DNA from: Paenibacillus sp. EZ-K15
GTDB lineage: Bacteria; Bacillota; Bacilli; Paenibacillales; Paenibacillaceae
NCBI RefSeq assembly: GCF_002573715.1
Contig: NZ_PDHM01000008.1
Coordinates: forward strand, 204,911-268,910
Reading direction: 5' to 3'
DNA length: 64,000 nucleotides
Positions 43,812-52,526 of this stretch are shown here, piece by piece. A model generated the notes under the pieces. That model was not told the origin of the DNA. It made no database searches and was given only the letters and a program-made list of their open reading frames with translations. A program made the position numbers and the translations under genes. Position 1 is the stretch's first letter, and every line of letters begins with the position of its first letter.

Positions 43812-43953
43812 CTCATAAAATTTACTAGACATATGTAGACCAAACCGAGCTGTCTATAACGGCAAGTTTTTTGTAAAACGCCGCTCCACATCTTGCTAAA
43901 ATAAATTTGCTTGGGTACAATTTCCATAAGAAAACCTTGTGGGAGGAAATATA

Positions 43954-43980
43954 ATGCATCCAAAAAAAGTCCCCCGTTAA
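43954..43980 (+). CDS. Possible 8-codon leader peptide upstream of the nucleotidyltransferase
   Basis: GGGAGG (43941-43946) lies 7 nt before ATG 43954, and the frame MHPKKVPR stops at 43980. CCTCC (43990-43994) just after it can pair with the leader ribosome site. Short leader ORFs regulate several resistance genes, but function here is inferred. Confidence 0.35.
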   Translation: MHPKKVPR

Positions 43981-44047
43981 GCCCGAGGTCCTCCATCCAT
44001 GTGTTAGTGGCTTACCACCCAAATAAATCAAAGGGAGATGCACGCTA

Positions 44048-44818
44048 ATGCACATGAATGGACCTATGAATATTTCTCGAACCGAAAGACTTCAAACCTG
44101 CAACGAAATTGCTTCGAGATTACACGAGGTATACGGAGAAAAAATCCTTGCCATTGGGGTCTACGGTTCTGTTTCCAGAGGTACGGACGGCCCTTTCTCG
44201 GATATTGAGATGTTTTGCGTACTAAGTGAATCAAATGAGTCCATAGACTTTAGCTATGAATGGTCGGCAGGGCCTTGGAAAGCAGAAGTGAATGTCTGTA
44301 GTGCGGATGTTCTCCTTAAGACCGCCTCTACTGTTGAAGGAGACTGGCCGTTGACGCATGGGCCATTCTTTTCCCAACTTTGTCTGTATGACCCTAAAGG
44401 CTTTTTCCCAAGATTAAAGGAAGCTGCCGAGTCACCAACAAAGGAAGATTTTCGACGTGCAATCAATGAAGTCCTTGTAGGAGAAATGTACGAATTTGTT
44501 GGAAAACTACGAAATGTAAGTCTAAATGGCCCACATACCTACTTGCCGTACTTGGCAGTGGAGTTTGCCCAATATGGAGCTATGTTAGTCGGGTTACACA
44601 ACCAAAAGCTTTTCTCTACTGGCTCAATGGTTCTACCGGAGGCTTTGAAACTACCTAGTCGTCCAGAAGGATTCGACAATGTTCTGCAAATGGTTATGTC
44701 TGGAGAGTTAGCAAAACCTTCAAAGGTTGTTTCAGCTTGTGACAATTTCTGGAATGGCCTTGTGAAATGGGCAGCCGAACATAACTACTCAATCAATTCA
44801 AAACGATTCCCATTTTGA
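44048..44818 (+). CDS. Aminoglycoside 4'-nucleotidyltransferase-like protein (ANT(4'))
   Basis: Enzyme of 256 aa that would transfer a nucleotide from ATP to the 4'-hydroxyl of kanamycin-type aminoglycosides. It follows the pUB110 kanamycin nucleotidyltransferase through its length: IGVYGSVSRGTDGPFSDIEM with the nucleotidyltransferase GS..RG..SDI motif, EWSAGPWKAEVN, WPLTHGPFF and the end FWNGLVKWAAEHNY...SKRFPF. AAGGGAG lies 10 nt before the ATG. Divergence from the plasmid gene suggests a chromosomal relative; resistance is likely but not certain. Confidence 0.85.
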   Translation: MHMNGPMNISRTERLQTCNEIASRLHEVYGEKILAIGVYGSVSRGTDGPFSDIEMFCVLSESNESIDFSYEWSAGPWKAEVNVCSADVLLKTASTVEGDWPLTHGPFFSQLCLYDPKGFFPRLKEAAESPTKEDFRRAINEVLVGEMYEFVGKLRNVSLNGPHTYLPYLAVEFAQYGAMLVGLHNQKLFSTGSMVLPEALKLPSRPEGFDNVLQMVMSGELAKPSKVVSACDNFWNGLVKWAAEHNYSINSKRFPF

Positions 44819-44853
44819 ATTACATTTTAGCGTACTTATGATGTAGGTTGGCC

Positions 44854-44886
44854 AAAGATCCCTTTTATAAGGGGTCTTTTTATTTG
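44854..44886 (+). terminator. Rho-independent terminator
   Basis: AAAGATCCC (44854-44862) pairs with GGGGTCTTT (44871-44879), then TTATTTG. Confidence 0.75.
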
Positions 44887-45073
44887 TTAAAAGTGCATTC
44901 AAGTGTTTTACTATGCAATGCTGCCCGTTAGTTCAACGACGAATGACAGCCGATCGACTGGCTGCCGTGTTTTCGTTTCACCATGAATAGTAATTTTCCA
45001 GGTATCTATTGCTGGGAGTCTGGGAACACCCCCCTGTTGTGGAATCTCATTTATTTCTGTATTGTTATTCTTC
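44887..45073. other. Intergenic region with no supported gene
   Basis: A 60-codon plus frame at 45009-45191 overlaps the AraC remnant and lacks a ribosome site. Nothing else recognisable. Confidence 0.3.
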
Positions 45074-45179
45074 TCATTCTTTCATATATCTTTGCATTTC
45101 CTCTTGGCTAAATGAGACGTCTGCCTTTGCTGTACCTTTCATAATCAAATCTTTTGTAACAGAATTATCATTTATCATG

Positions 45180-45380
45180 GCTATTCCTTAATCGTTCGGC
45201 AGCATGATGTAGCTTGCGATCGCGCACATATGACATGACGGTGAAGCCGGTATACGCCTCAAACATGCGCAAAAATGTGACTTAGAGAAGCAGGCCAACG
45301 CTACAAGTTTTGGCCAAGTGTCAATTTCGGCAATGTCTATATGTTCTTGTCGTCTGACACTCGGACACCATTTAAACACT
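45180..45380 (-). pseudogene. AraC-family helix-turn-helix remnant
   Basis: On the minus strand, LRMFEAYTGFTVMSYVRDRK followed by LHHAAERL is the middle of an AraC DNA-binding domain. CFSKSHF, in another frame just before it, is the end of the first helix-turn-helix. Frameshifts and a stop near 45170 show decay. A 34-codon frame (45074-45178) follows with an AAGGA site but is not convincing. Confidence 0.5.
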
Positions 45381-45437
45381 TCCCATCATACGTGCTAAAA
45401 TAGAACCATCATACGGAGTTATTGGAGGTAATTTTCA

Positions 45438-45953
45438 TTGATCATTCAACTGGGCAATTTTGAAGTGAATTCCGGACAATTGGTTGTCGCGGATCCTTGT
45501 TATGAATTGGATACGAACATTATCATCATGGGCGTGTTGGAAGCTGTTTTGAATGGAACGTGGGTTGGGGAAGTGGAGAAGGTGGAGATCCCGGATTGGG
45601 GCGAAGCCAACGCCAAGCTAACGGCTTACCATCACTCTGCAGCTGAACAGGGAGTATTCCTGGAATGGATCAAGTGTCCTTTTGTAGCTGGGGTGGATAG
45701 CGGGCAGGCCGGGATTTTTGATATACAAAAGTACCGAATTCCGGATGCGGATTCAGCATCGGATAGCTCGGATACGGATACGGAATGGTATTATGCCTGC
45801 TGTGACATCACCGAGAGCGGAGAAGAAGCGGGCGTCCTGGATGGGGGCGTCGTATCTCGTACCGGCATGGGCGATGGTGCATACGGCGTGTATAAGGCCG
45901 TGAATGAGCAGGAGCTGGTAGTTGGCGTAAAAATTGTGTTTATTAAGAGCTAG
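45438..45953 (+). CDS. DUF4241-type protein
   Basis: Protein of 171 aa opening with VNSGQLVVADPCYELDTN. It is rich in short acidic and aromatic strands and has no signal peptide. The phrase VVADPCY and overall layout resemble DUF4241 proteins, whose role is unknown. It starts at TTG 45438, with GGAGGTAATTTTCA in front. A broken piece of a related gene is at 34262-34335. A polymorphic toxin locus follows, so a toxin-immunity link is possible but not shown. Confidence 0.7.
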   Translation: MIIQLGNFEVNSGQLVVADPCYELDTNIIIMGVLEAVLNGTWVGEVEKVEIPDWGEANAKLTAYHHSAAEQGVFLEWIKCPFVAGVDSGQAGIFDIQKYRIPDADSASDSSDTDTEWYYACCDITESGEEAGVLDGGVVSRTGMGDGAYGVYKAVNEQELVVGVKIVFIKS

Positions 45954-45988
45954 TTGAGGGTCAGTGAAACGAAATATGAGCAAGCGCG

Positions 45989-46026
45989 ACAGCCATGGAA
46001 GGTATCCCTTTATGGCTGTTTTTATT
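45989..46026 (+). terminator. Rho-independent terminator
   Basis: ACAGCCAT (45989-45996) pairs with ATGGCTGT (46012-46019), then TTTTATT. Confidence 0.75.
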
Positions 46027-46233
46027 AGGGAAACATATCATGCCAACCAAGGCTGTCACTATACTAGAGTCGACAGAGGTATATTGGGGCTTCTGTACCA
46101 TATTGGAACATGAATGACTTGCTTCTTCCAAATTGCACACTCCAATGCCTCTGATATGAAGGACTCTGGAACCTTTTCCATATCCTAGAAGACGGATACA
46201 ATAAGGTCCAATGAAACGTTGGAGAGGATGCCA

Positions 46234-47283
46234 ATGCCTAGAATACTCGTTCCGCCCGAGGTGCTGATTCGGGTATCGGAGGAAGCCGCCAGGGCAGCGG
46301 AAGAACTGGAAACGACCAAGAATCGGCTGGACCAGCAGATTACGTATATGATGTCTTCATGGGAAGGAACGACCCGTTCCCGGTTTTTCGAAGATTTTCA
46401 GCACGCCCATGGCGAAATGAATAAAACGATTGAACATCTTCGGATCATCGACCAGGAGTTGAAAACCATTGCCTTTCGGTTTATCTCAGCCGATATGCAT
46501 GAAGATCTCATGATTGCGGCAGCTGCAGCGAGCGCTGCTCATGAGCCCAAAACGTTCTGGGACCATGCAGGGGACTTCTGGCAGGGGCTGCAGACCGGGG
46601 CGAAGTCCGTGGCAAATTCGGTAAAGGATACGGCGACATCCTTGGTAGAAGACCCGCTTGGCACTGCAAAGGATATGGCCTATAATGCAACCATCGGGAC
46701 AGCGGAAGAGATCATCGACACGGCGGTCTGGGGAGGCAAAATGATCTTTGATGCCGATACCCGGGAGAAATTTGCCGCAGACATCGAGGATTCGGGCGGC
46801 GCGTCCAATTATATGGGGCAGCAGGCTGCCATGATCCTGGCTGGCTTGGCCACACGCCGGATCGGCGTGAAGACTCACCCGCACCTGAAGCATGATTCGG
46901 GTGGGGATGGGGGGAAGGTTGAGGGGACGACGAGATCTGCGTCATTAAGTGGTGATTTAAGTCAAAATTTAGTTGATCATATTCTTAATAGACATTCTGT
47001 GAATAGCACAAAGAATCAGCTCCCATTTCTACAAAAGAAGATGTCGGATGATAAAATTAACGAAATGTTAAGTAAAAAATCTTTCTTTAATAAAGAATGG
47101 TCGGATAATAAGATTGCTGAAGCTTCTACGTTGGCTGTTAACCAATTAAAACAGCAGGGAGTAACCGATGGTTTGCATACTGTTACTGTTTTTGGTGAGC
47201 CAATTAAAGTATTTATTAGAAATGGAAATGTGGATTCTGTTTATGGAACAAATATGTATAAACTAAGCGATTTATTAGATTAG
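46234..47283 (+). CDS. WXG100-type polymorphic toxin, EndoU-like C-terminal tip (tentative)
   Basis: Protein of about 349 aa. Residues 1-95 form a WXG100-like helical hairpin with SSWEGTT as the WxG turn, a type VII secretion signal. Residues about 100-225 are an alanine/glycine-rich pretoxin linker. The last 115 residues form the tip, with HILNRH near residue 249, KSFFNKEWSD and a final TNMYKLSDLLD. These features recall EndoU/BECR-type RNase toxins, but the assignment is tentative. Base composition drops sharply to AT-rich at about 46945, where the tip begins. GGAGAGG supports ATG 46234. The next gene is its likely immunity gene. Confidence 0.75.
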   Translation: MPRILVPPEVLIRVSEEAARAAEELETTKNRLDQQITYMMSSWEGTTRSRFFEDFQHAHGEMNKTIEHLRIIDQELKTIAFRFISADMHEDLMIAAAAASAAHEPKTFWDHAGDFWQGLQTGAKSVANSVKDTATSLVEDPLGTAKDMAYNATIGTAEEIIDTAVWGGKMIFDADTREKFAADIEDSGGASNYMGQQAAMILAGLATRRIGVKTHPHLKHDSGGDGGKVEGTTRSASLSGDLSQNLVDHILNRHSVNSTKNQLPFLQKKMSDDKINEMLSKKSFFNKEWSDNKIAEASTLAVNQLKQQGVTDGLHTVTVFGEPIKVFIRNGNVDSVYGTNMYKLSDLLD

Positions 47284-47295
47284 GGGTGACAGGAC

Positions 47296-47832
47296 ATGTT
47301 TACTATTTCCTTTAAAGCATATGATAATTTTGATGAGATTAAACAAATGTCTGCTAAACAATTTGACCAGACAAAACAAGATATAGAAGGGATCATTGAA
47401 CTAAATTTTAACGGCAATAAATACGGATTGTTCTTTGATGATTGTCCTTTTGGCGAGGAAAGGCTTGTTCGATGGTTTGTTGACTTATTAACGATTGCAA
47501 AAAAAATAAAGGAGCATAATTATGTTGCGTATCGAATTCCAGATAGTGCAAACTTATGGCTTGAATTTATTTTGCAAGGAAAAGAGCTAAGTGTGAGCCT
47601 AGTAGAGGATGTTGATCGAGAATCAATAATAGATCTATTTATTTATAAACCATACAAGGAATTTAAATATTCACAATGGAAGGGAAGTATAATCAGCACA
47701 GTTTCTTTTGTTGAGGAAGTAATAATAAATGCAAGCAAGCTATTAAATTTTATATTTGTGTTAAATCCTCAACTATTAAAAAGTGAGAATATACAAGTAT
47801 TAGATAATAAAGTGCGTGAACTAAGCTTATAA
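47296..47832 (+). CDS. Probable cognate immunity protein
   Basis: Cytosolic protein of 178 aa, AT-rich like the toxin tip, starting 13 nt after the toxin stop. It has no signal peptide or membrane segment and a mixed alpha/beta composition. I do not recognise the family. Position directly after a polymorphic toxin tip, matching base composition and a terminator behind it make it the likely inhibitor of that tip. Confidence 0.65.
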   Translation: MFTISFKAYDNFDEIKQMSAKQFDQTKQDIEGIIELNFNGNKYGLFFDDCPFGEERLVRWFVDLLTIAKKIKEHNYVAYRIPDSANLWLEFILQGKELSVSLVEDVDRESIIDLFIYKPYKEFKYSQWKGSIISTVSFVEEVIINASKLLNFIFVLNPQLLKSENIQVLDNKVRELSL

Positions 47833-47865
47833 TGTTTTACAACTAACAAACCTACTGATCATTGA

Positions 47866-47908
47866 TAAAAGGCTTATTCCTTAAATATGAGTTAGGAATG
47901 AGCTTTTT
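47866..47908 (+). terminator. Rho-independent terminator of the toxin-immunity pair
   Basis: AAAAGGCTTATTCCT (47867-47881) pairs with AGGAATGAGCTTTTT (47894-47908). Confidence 0.75.
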
Positions 47909-47929
47909 CGCATGTTTAATCCATGAAAA

Positions 47930-47990
47930 TCCAAAATATGTATAGATTAAGCGATTTAATGGTTCGGCTGTTCTAGCGGCAGGAATGCTA
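47930..47990 (+). pseudogene. Orphan end of a toxin tip
   Basis: The frame NMYRLSDLM at about 47937-47963 repeats the last residues NMYKLSDLL of the toxin at 46234-47283 and matches at the nucleotide level. The rest of the tip is missing. Displaced tip fragments behind a toxin locus are common in polymorphic toxin systems. Confidence 0.5.
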
Positions 47991-48022
47991 GATATTAATG
48001 GTCAGGGACAGCAATAAAACAG

Positions 48023-48232
48023 ATGAATATACAAATTTTCAAAGAGAATTTATTGAAAACAATCGAGGAGATTTCAAAAAAGATAGGGTTGATATTTAAC
48101 GATTGTAGATTTGTTATTGAGCCTGTAAAAGAGAAAGACAAGCCACTAAATAGTACAGATGATATGATGAGGCTCAACATTTTAAGTGAGGATAACATAG
48201 GGGAAAGGCGATTAACATTGACTAGACTGTAG
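48023..48232 (+). CDS. Small ORF, possible orphan immunity fragment (69 aa)
   Basis: AT-rich frame opening MNIQIFKENLLKTIEEISKK with an amphipathic start and acidic middle. The ribosome site is weak. It follows an orphan toxin end, where an immunity gene would be expected. It may be truncated. Not recognised. Confidence 0.35.
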   Translation: MNIQIFKENLLKTIEEISKKIGLIFNDCRFVIEPVKEKDKPLNSTDDMMRLNILSEDNIGERRLTLTRL

Positions 48233-48368
48233 ATAAGGAGATAATATCACAATTCGCGGCAAGTATTTCGTGTTTTTACAATACAGGATTTCGCGATTTT
48301 GTTACATTCGGCATAGGAAAACTTGTAATATCGGTTTTTCCCATTCTGGAGAGAGAGGTAGTGAAACA

Positions 48369-48757
48369 ATGAAACTGTCACAAATCAGATTGATCACCAA
48401 TGATATTCATAGTAGTGTAGCGTTTTACAGAGATGTGATGGAGTTTGCATTAGGATACTACGCGGAGGGGATGGAGTTCGCATCGTTTAATACCGGCGAA
48501 ACCAAAATCGAAATATTTTCACGTCATCAAATATCTGAAGTGATTGGCGAAAAAAATCTGCCAACCGACGTGGAGTCACCATCGAAATTCTTACTCAGTT
48601 TTGCGGTGGATCAAATCGATGAGGTTACGTCGGTTTGAAGAATAAAGGGGTGTTATTCCTTAACGAGCCACATGATCGACAGGACTGGAATGCCAGAGTC
48701 GTCCATTTACGGGATCCCGATGGCAATGTGGTAGAGTTATACAAACATCCGATTTAA
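48369..48757 (+). pseudogene. Frameshifted VOC (glyoxalase/bleomycin-resistance fold) gene
   Basis: The first frame from ATG 48369 encodes a VOC half (LITNDIHSSVAFYRDVMEFA) and stops at 48636-48638. The homologous continuation, LKNKGVLFLNEPHDRQDWNA then VVHLRDPDGNVVELYKHP, runs in another frame from 48635 to 48757. One base is missing at about 48630. The restored protein would be about 130 aa, normal for the family. AGAGAGG precedes the ATG. Confidence 0.75.
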
Positions 48758-48770
48758 TGAAACTGAATTA

Positions 48771-49574
48771 CTAGGATTTATTCAGCTTGGTGTATTCTTC
48801 TGGAGATTTTCCAATGATGGATTTGAAATCCTTAATGAAATGGGCTTGATCGTAATAGCCAAGATCCAGAGCAAGTTTTGACCAGTCTGGAATATCCCCG
48901 TGGTTCATTTTTTCTACTGCTTCGTGGAGTCGGAAGCGCTGAATGATCCATTTGGGACTGATCCCCACATACTGACGGAATAACAGTTGAAGCTGCCTCG
49001 TTGGAATGGAGAAGCGGTTTACAATATCCTCAACTTTGACAATGCTTCTATCGGAAATGACACATTGGATGATGGTATTGATGAAATCGATATGGATATC
49101 TGGTTCAGGGAGCTGTTTCCGAAGAAAAAACTCGGCATGAGAAATCATCTGTTCCGCAGTTTCCTGAGAAAAAAGCTGTTGTTCTAGCGATTGACTGCCC
49201 ATTCCGAAGGCTGTATGGAAAGGTACCGTACGGTTTGTTATGGATAAAACGGGATTTTTCAAAATAGGGTAAAAGGCTCCGGGTCGGAATTTGACGCCGA
49301 AGACTGCACCTTGTTCCCGAAGAAGAACGGAAAATCGTCCTTTCACGACTCCCACAATTCGGGAGTTATCTTTTTCAAACACAAGATGAACGGAGAGGTG
49401 CGACAAGTTTTCCTGAAGGTGCGGTTCTTGCCCCCAAAGATCCCAGCGGACAACCCAATAATGTTCGATAAAATGGGTTAGATCATCGGAGGGCGAGTGA
49501 AGGGAAACTGAAAATTTGGGTGTTTCCTTATTTACATTTAACAGTCCGACAGGTTTGCCGAGTTTTGATTGCAT
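48771..49574 (-). CDS. AraC family regulator with DUF6597-type N-terminal domain
   Basis: Regulator of 267 aa. The N-terminal half (HYWVVRWDLWG...QENLSHLSVHLVFEKD, then GVKFRPGAFYPIL) matches the DUF6597 domain found before AraC helix-turn-helices. The C-terminal half holds the DNA-binding domain (PTRQLQLLFRQYVGISPKWI, LALDLGYYDQAHFIKDFK). A TTG at 49589 extends the frame, but GGAGG lies in front of ATG 49574. It converges with the VOC gene; such pairs often belong together. Confidence 0.88.
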   Translation of the reverse strand: MQSKLGKPVGLLNVNKETPKFSVSLHSPSDDLTHFIEHYWVVRWDLWGQEPHLQENLSHLSVHLVFEKDNSRIVGVVKGRFSVLLREQGAVFGVKFRPGAFYPILKNPVLSITNRTVPFHTAFGMGSQSLEQQLFSQETAEQMISHAEFFLRKQLPEPDIHIDFINTIIQCVISDRSIVKVEDIVNRFSIPTRQLQLLFRQYVGISPKWIIQRFRLHEAVEKMNHGDIPDWSKLALDLGYYDQAHFIKDFKSIIGKSPEEYTKLNKS

Positions 49575-49734
49575 CAGTAATCCCTCCAAGATAGAAGAGT
49601 TTTGGGGAATTGTTACAAGTATAATAACATAGGTGTATGAGTCAAGTCTTCATACATGTGATTGTTGGCCAAATGAATCTCTTAATTGCTGGGATCTTAT
49701 GATTACTTCTTGATCTCAGCAAAAAATCTACCTC

Positions 49735-49777
49735 AAATAGGAATACTGCCGCAATTTTGCGGCAGTATTCCTATTTT
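49735..49777. terminator. Strong perfect hairpin
   Basis: AATAGGAATACTGCCGCAA (49736-49754) is perfectly complementary to the arm at 49757-49775 around a 2-nt loop, followed by TTTC. It may be a terminator, but no plus gene ends here, and on the minus strand it lies upstream of the AraC gene. Confidence 0.55.
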
Positions 49778-49806
49778 CAAAAAGATGAAATTATGTTGTT
49801 CGGCGA

Positions 49807-50096
49807 TGCCTCTGGTTAGGGCCGAGGCTGAACGGGCCGACGTGCCCCTGGATTGCAAGCCGCTTCCTCATGACGAACGCTATGTTACGGCTGAGTTAAA
49901 GGATTCCAATCGTTCCTATCGGAATTATCACCGATATTGCTGGATAGATCATCGATCTTTTCCTTTTGCTTTCCCGCTGTCTATCATTACTTTTACCTAT
50001 CTTCACCATAGAGGATCCGTATTGGCCTTTTCCATTTATTCTCCTTACTATGAAGGAACACCGGTGAATTATTTTGCGTTAGGAGATTATTTATGA
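49807..50096 (+). CDS. Hypothetical ORF or remnant upstream of yeiH
   Basis: A frame passing through ATG 49807 includes VRAEAERADVPLDCKPLPHD and ends at 50096, overlapping the yeiH ATG by 4 nt (ATGA). The first 40 codons look protein-coding and the rest less so. It has no clear ribosome site. It may be a decayed gene whose end serves as the yeiH leader. Confidence 0.3.
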
Positions 50097-51100
50097 AATG
50101 GCTTCAAAGCTCCGGGCCAGGGTTATTATTCGTGTTTGTACTCGCCCTATTTTCTACCTGGCTCGGTTCCTTAATGCCCATCATTGGCGGTCCTGTATTT
50201 GGCATCGTCCTGGGCGTTATGATCAACAATACGGTAGGCAAGCCGAAAAGTACGCAAGCGGGCATCCGGTTTTGTTCCAAAAAAGTGCTGCAGTGGTCCA
50301 TTATTGCCCTTGGCTGCGGGCTAAGCCTGACGCAGGTATGGCAGACGGGCTCGGAATCGTTTTCACTGATGATGGTCAGTTTAGCTGCCTCTTTCCTCGC
50401 GGCTTACGGGTTCGGACGGATGATGAATATCCCGGAAAGGCTTAAAACATTGATCGGGGCTGGAACAGGCATCTGCGGCGGTTCCGCAATTGCGGCCGTT
50501 TCGCCGATTATCGAGGCCGAAGAAATCGAGATTGCCTACGCTATTTCGACCATATTTTTGTTCAACATTGCTGCGGTTCTTCTGTTCCCACCGCTCGGCC
50601 ATTGGCTTGACATGTCAGACAACGCCTTTGGTTTGTTGGCCGGAACTGCGATTAATGATACCTCGTCAGTAGTGGCCGCCGGTTACTTATATAGCAATGA
50701 AGCCGGAGATTACGCTACCATTGTCAAGCTGACACGGACGACGATGATCATTCCGATTTCGCTTCTGCTGGCTGCCTTAATGGGGGTACGTAAAAAACGG
50801 GCGGCAACGGCGGGGCAAACCGTCTCTTACAGCTTTGCAAAAATATTTCCTTGGTTTATCGTATGGTTTCTTGCCGCTTCCTTATTAAATACGTTAGGGT
50901 TATTTAGTGAACAAGCGCTGCATGTTCTGGATATCTTAGCCAAGTTTATGATTGTCATGGCGTTGTCTGCGATTGGCCTAAGCGCGGATTTCCGCAAAAT
51001 GATGAAGGCCGGCATCAAGCCTATTATTTTGGGACTTATCGTTTGGTTTGTCGTAACTGCGGTTAGCCTAATCATGCTAGGGGCGACTGGAAGGATATGA
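50093..51100 (+). CDS. yeiH: YeiH-family putative sulfate exporter
   Basis: Integral membrane protein of 335 aa with about ten helices of the YeiH/UPF0324 family: GAGTGICGGSAIAAVSPII, the conserved glycine-rich block, and AGTAINDTSSVVAAGY. The family is predicted to export sulfate or related sulfur compounds. AGGAG precedes the ATG. A LysR regulator follows on the same strand, a common arrangement with CysL-like proteins. Confidence 0.88.
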   Translation: MKWLQSSGPGLLFVFVLALFSTWLGSLMPIIGGPVFGIVLGVMINNTVGKPKSTQAGIRFCSKKVLQWSIIALGCGLSLTQVWQTGSESFSLMMVSLAASFLAAYGFGRMMNIPERLKTLIGAGTGICGGSAIAAVSPIIEAEEIEIAYAISTIFLFNIAAVLLFPPLGHWLDMSDNAFGLLAGTAINDTSSVVAAGYLYSNEAGDYATIVKLTRTTMIIPISLLLAALMGVRKKRAATAGQTVSYSFAKIFPWFIVWFLAASLLNTLGLFSEQALHVLDILAKFMIVMALSAIGLSADFRKMMKAGIKPIILGLIVWFVVTAVSLIMLGATGRI

Positions 51101-51137
51101 ATAACAGCAGACGCGTAGAACAAGAAAGGAACAAGCA

Positions 51138-52025
51138 ATGATCGTAGAAACACTAAAGGTATATGTAACGGTTGTGGAACAGAGCAATTTTTCGCGAGCC
51201 GCAGAGATTCTTAACCTCTCGCAGCCGAGTGTCAGCCAGCATATCCGCAATTTGGAAAATGAATTCGGGGTCAAGCTTATGCACCGTTCCCCCCACCGCG
51301 TGAAGACGACTGAGGCGGGCGATATCCTGTACAAACGGGCAAAGCAGATTCTAACCACGTACGAAGCGGCCAAGGAGGAAATTCACCTTTTGCGGGGTGA
51401 GGTTACCGGGTCGTTAAAAGTCGGGGCGAGCTTTACGATAGGCGAATATATACTGCCCCATCTGTTAGCTGAATTCGTTCTTCAATACCCGCATGTTGAC
51501 ATTCAGGCAAAGATAGCCAATACAGATGAAATTGCTCAAGCCGTTCGTGCCAACGAGCTCGATATCGGTCTGGTGGAAGGCAATGTCGAATATAAGGATA
51601 TTTTGGTCACTCCCCCGTTTATGGAGGATGAAATGGTTTTGGTCGCCCCCCGCAATCATCCGTTAAGCTTGCAAAAGATCATTGAACCGGGTGTACTGCA
51701 AGACCAGGTTTGGGTACTCAGAGAAAATGGCTCCGGTACACGGGCGTTTAGCGATCAATTTATCGGAGAACTGGGCCTTTGCATCAAACGCTCCTTCATC
51801 TTTAACAGCAATCAGGGAGTGAAAGAAGCAGTGGTGGCCGGATTAGGTCTGGCCCTTCTCTCCCGGTGGGTGATACGGACGGAGCTCGAATCCGGTGAAC
51901 TATGCAGCATTTCCGTTAAAGGGCAGCGTTTTGCCCGCTATTTTTCCATTTTGCTGGACCCTAAGTCTTCTGACACGATGGCAGTGAAAATGTTCATTCA
52001 AAAACTGCGGCAATTCAAGATGTAA
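51138..52025 (+). CDS. LysR family regulator (CysL-like)
   Basis: LysR-type regulator of 295 aa. The N-terminal helix-turn-helix includes NFSRAAEILNLSQPSVSQHI, and the C-terminal LysR substrate domain opens GSLKVGASFTIGEYILP. The sequence resembles CysL/YwfK, which responds to sulfur metabolites. AGAAAGGAAC precedes the ATG. It follows yeiH by 37 nt and probably controls it. Confidence 0.88.
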   Translation: MIVETLKVYVTVVEQSNFSRAAEILNLSQPSVSQHIRNLENEFGVKLMHRSPHRVKTTEAGDILYKRAKQILTTYEAAKEEIHLLRGEVTGSLKVGASFTIGEYILPHLLAEFVLQYPHVDIQAKIANTDEIAQAVRANELDIGLVEGNVEYKDILVTPPFMEDEMVLVAPRNHPLSLQKIIEPGVLQDQVWVLRENGSGTRAFSDQFIGELGLCIKRSFIFNSNQGVKEAVVAGLGLALLSRWVIRTELESGELCSISVKGQRFARYFSILLDPKSSDTMAVKMFIQKLRQFKM

Positions 52026-52526
52026 TTCCGTTCTATGAACCCATCATGACGGGGGGACGTTAACGAATCGTTATTTTTCCTTCTGAACCTCGATGCACAA
52101 GATTGGTATTATGAAGCTGCAGCGGCAGCTTCTTCTTTATTTTCGGATAGTGTCACCTCGAAAAAATACTTCGTTTACTGAAAGGGGCTCCTGTCTGCTT
52201 GCTGTTATGCTGACCGTCATATCCGATCCGGGCGAGGATGTTCCTTGCTAAGCGAGGCGAGTTGGCGAGTTCCTCCAAAGTATCAGAGTCATTATCTCTA
52301 ACTCTACCTCTAACGCAGGGATCGTTGATTGTTGAAGAATGTACGGAATGTATTGCATGGTCACACTGGCGCCTGATCGTGGCATTTCTAGCGGGAATAA
52401 CACTTGGTTAGAAATTTGTGAGATTCGTTTGATACACTGGTGATGGTAGGGAAATAGGAGTGGTAATGGCAGCGTATATATGCCAAGAGGCAAAGACGCT
52501 GCCATTGTTTAAAAGGAGGAACGATC
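52026..52526. other. Intergenic region with no supported gene
   Basis: A frame ending at 52410 encodes WSHWRLIVAFLAGITLG, which resembles the end of a small membrane protein, but no start or ribosome site is visible. Minor stem-loops only. Confidence 0.3.

Noticed and set aside
45074..45178. 34-codon minus-strand frame with an AAGGA site
   Set aside because: It overlaps the decayed AraC remnant and its start falls inside the former reading frame, so it is more likely a by-product of decay.
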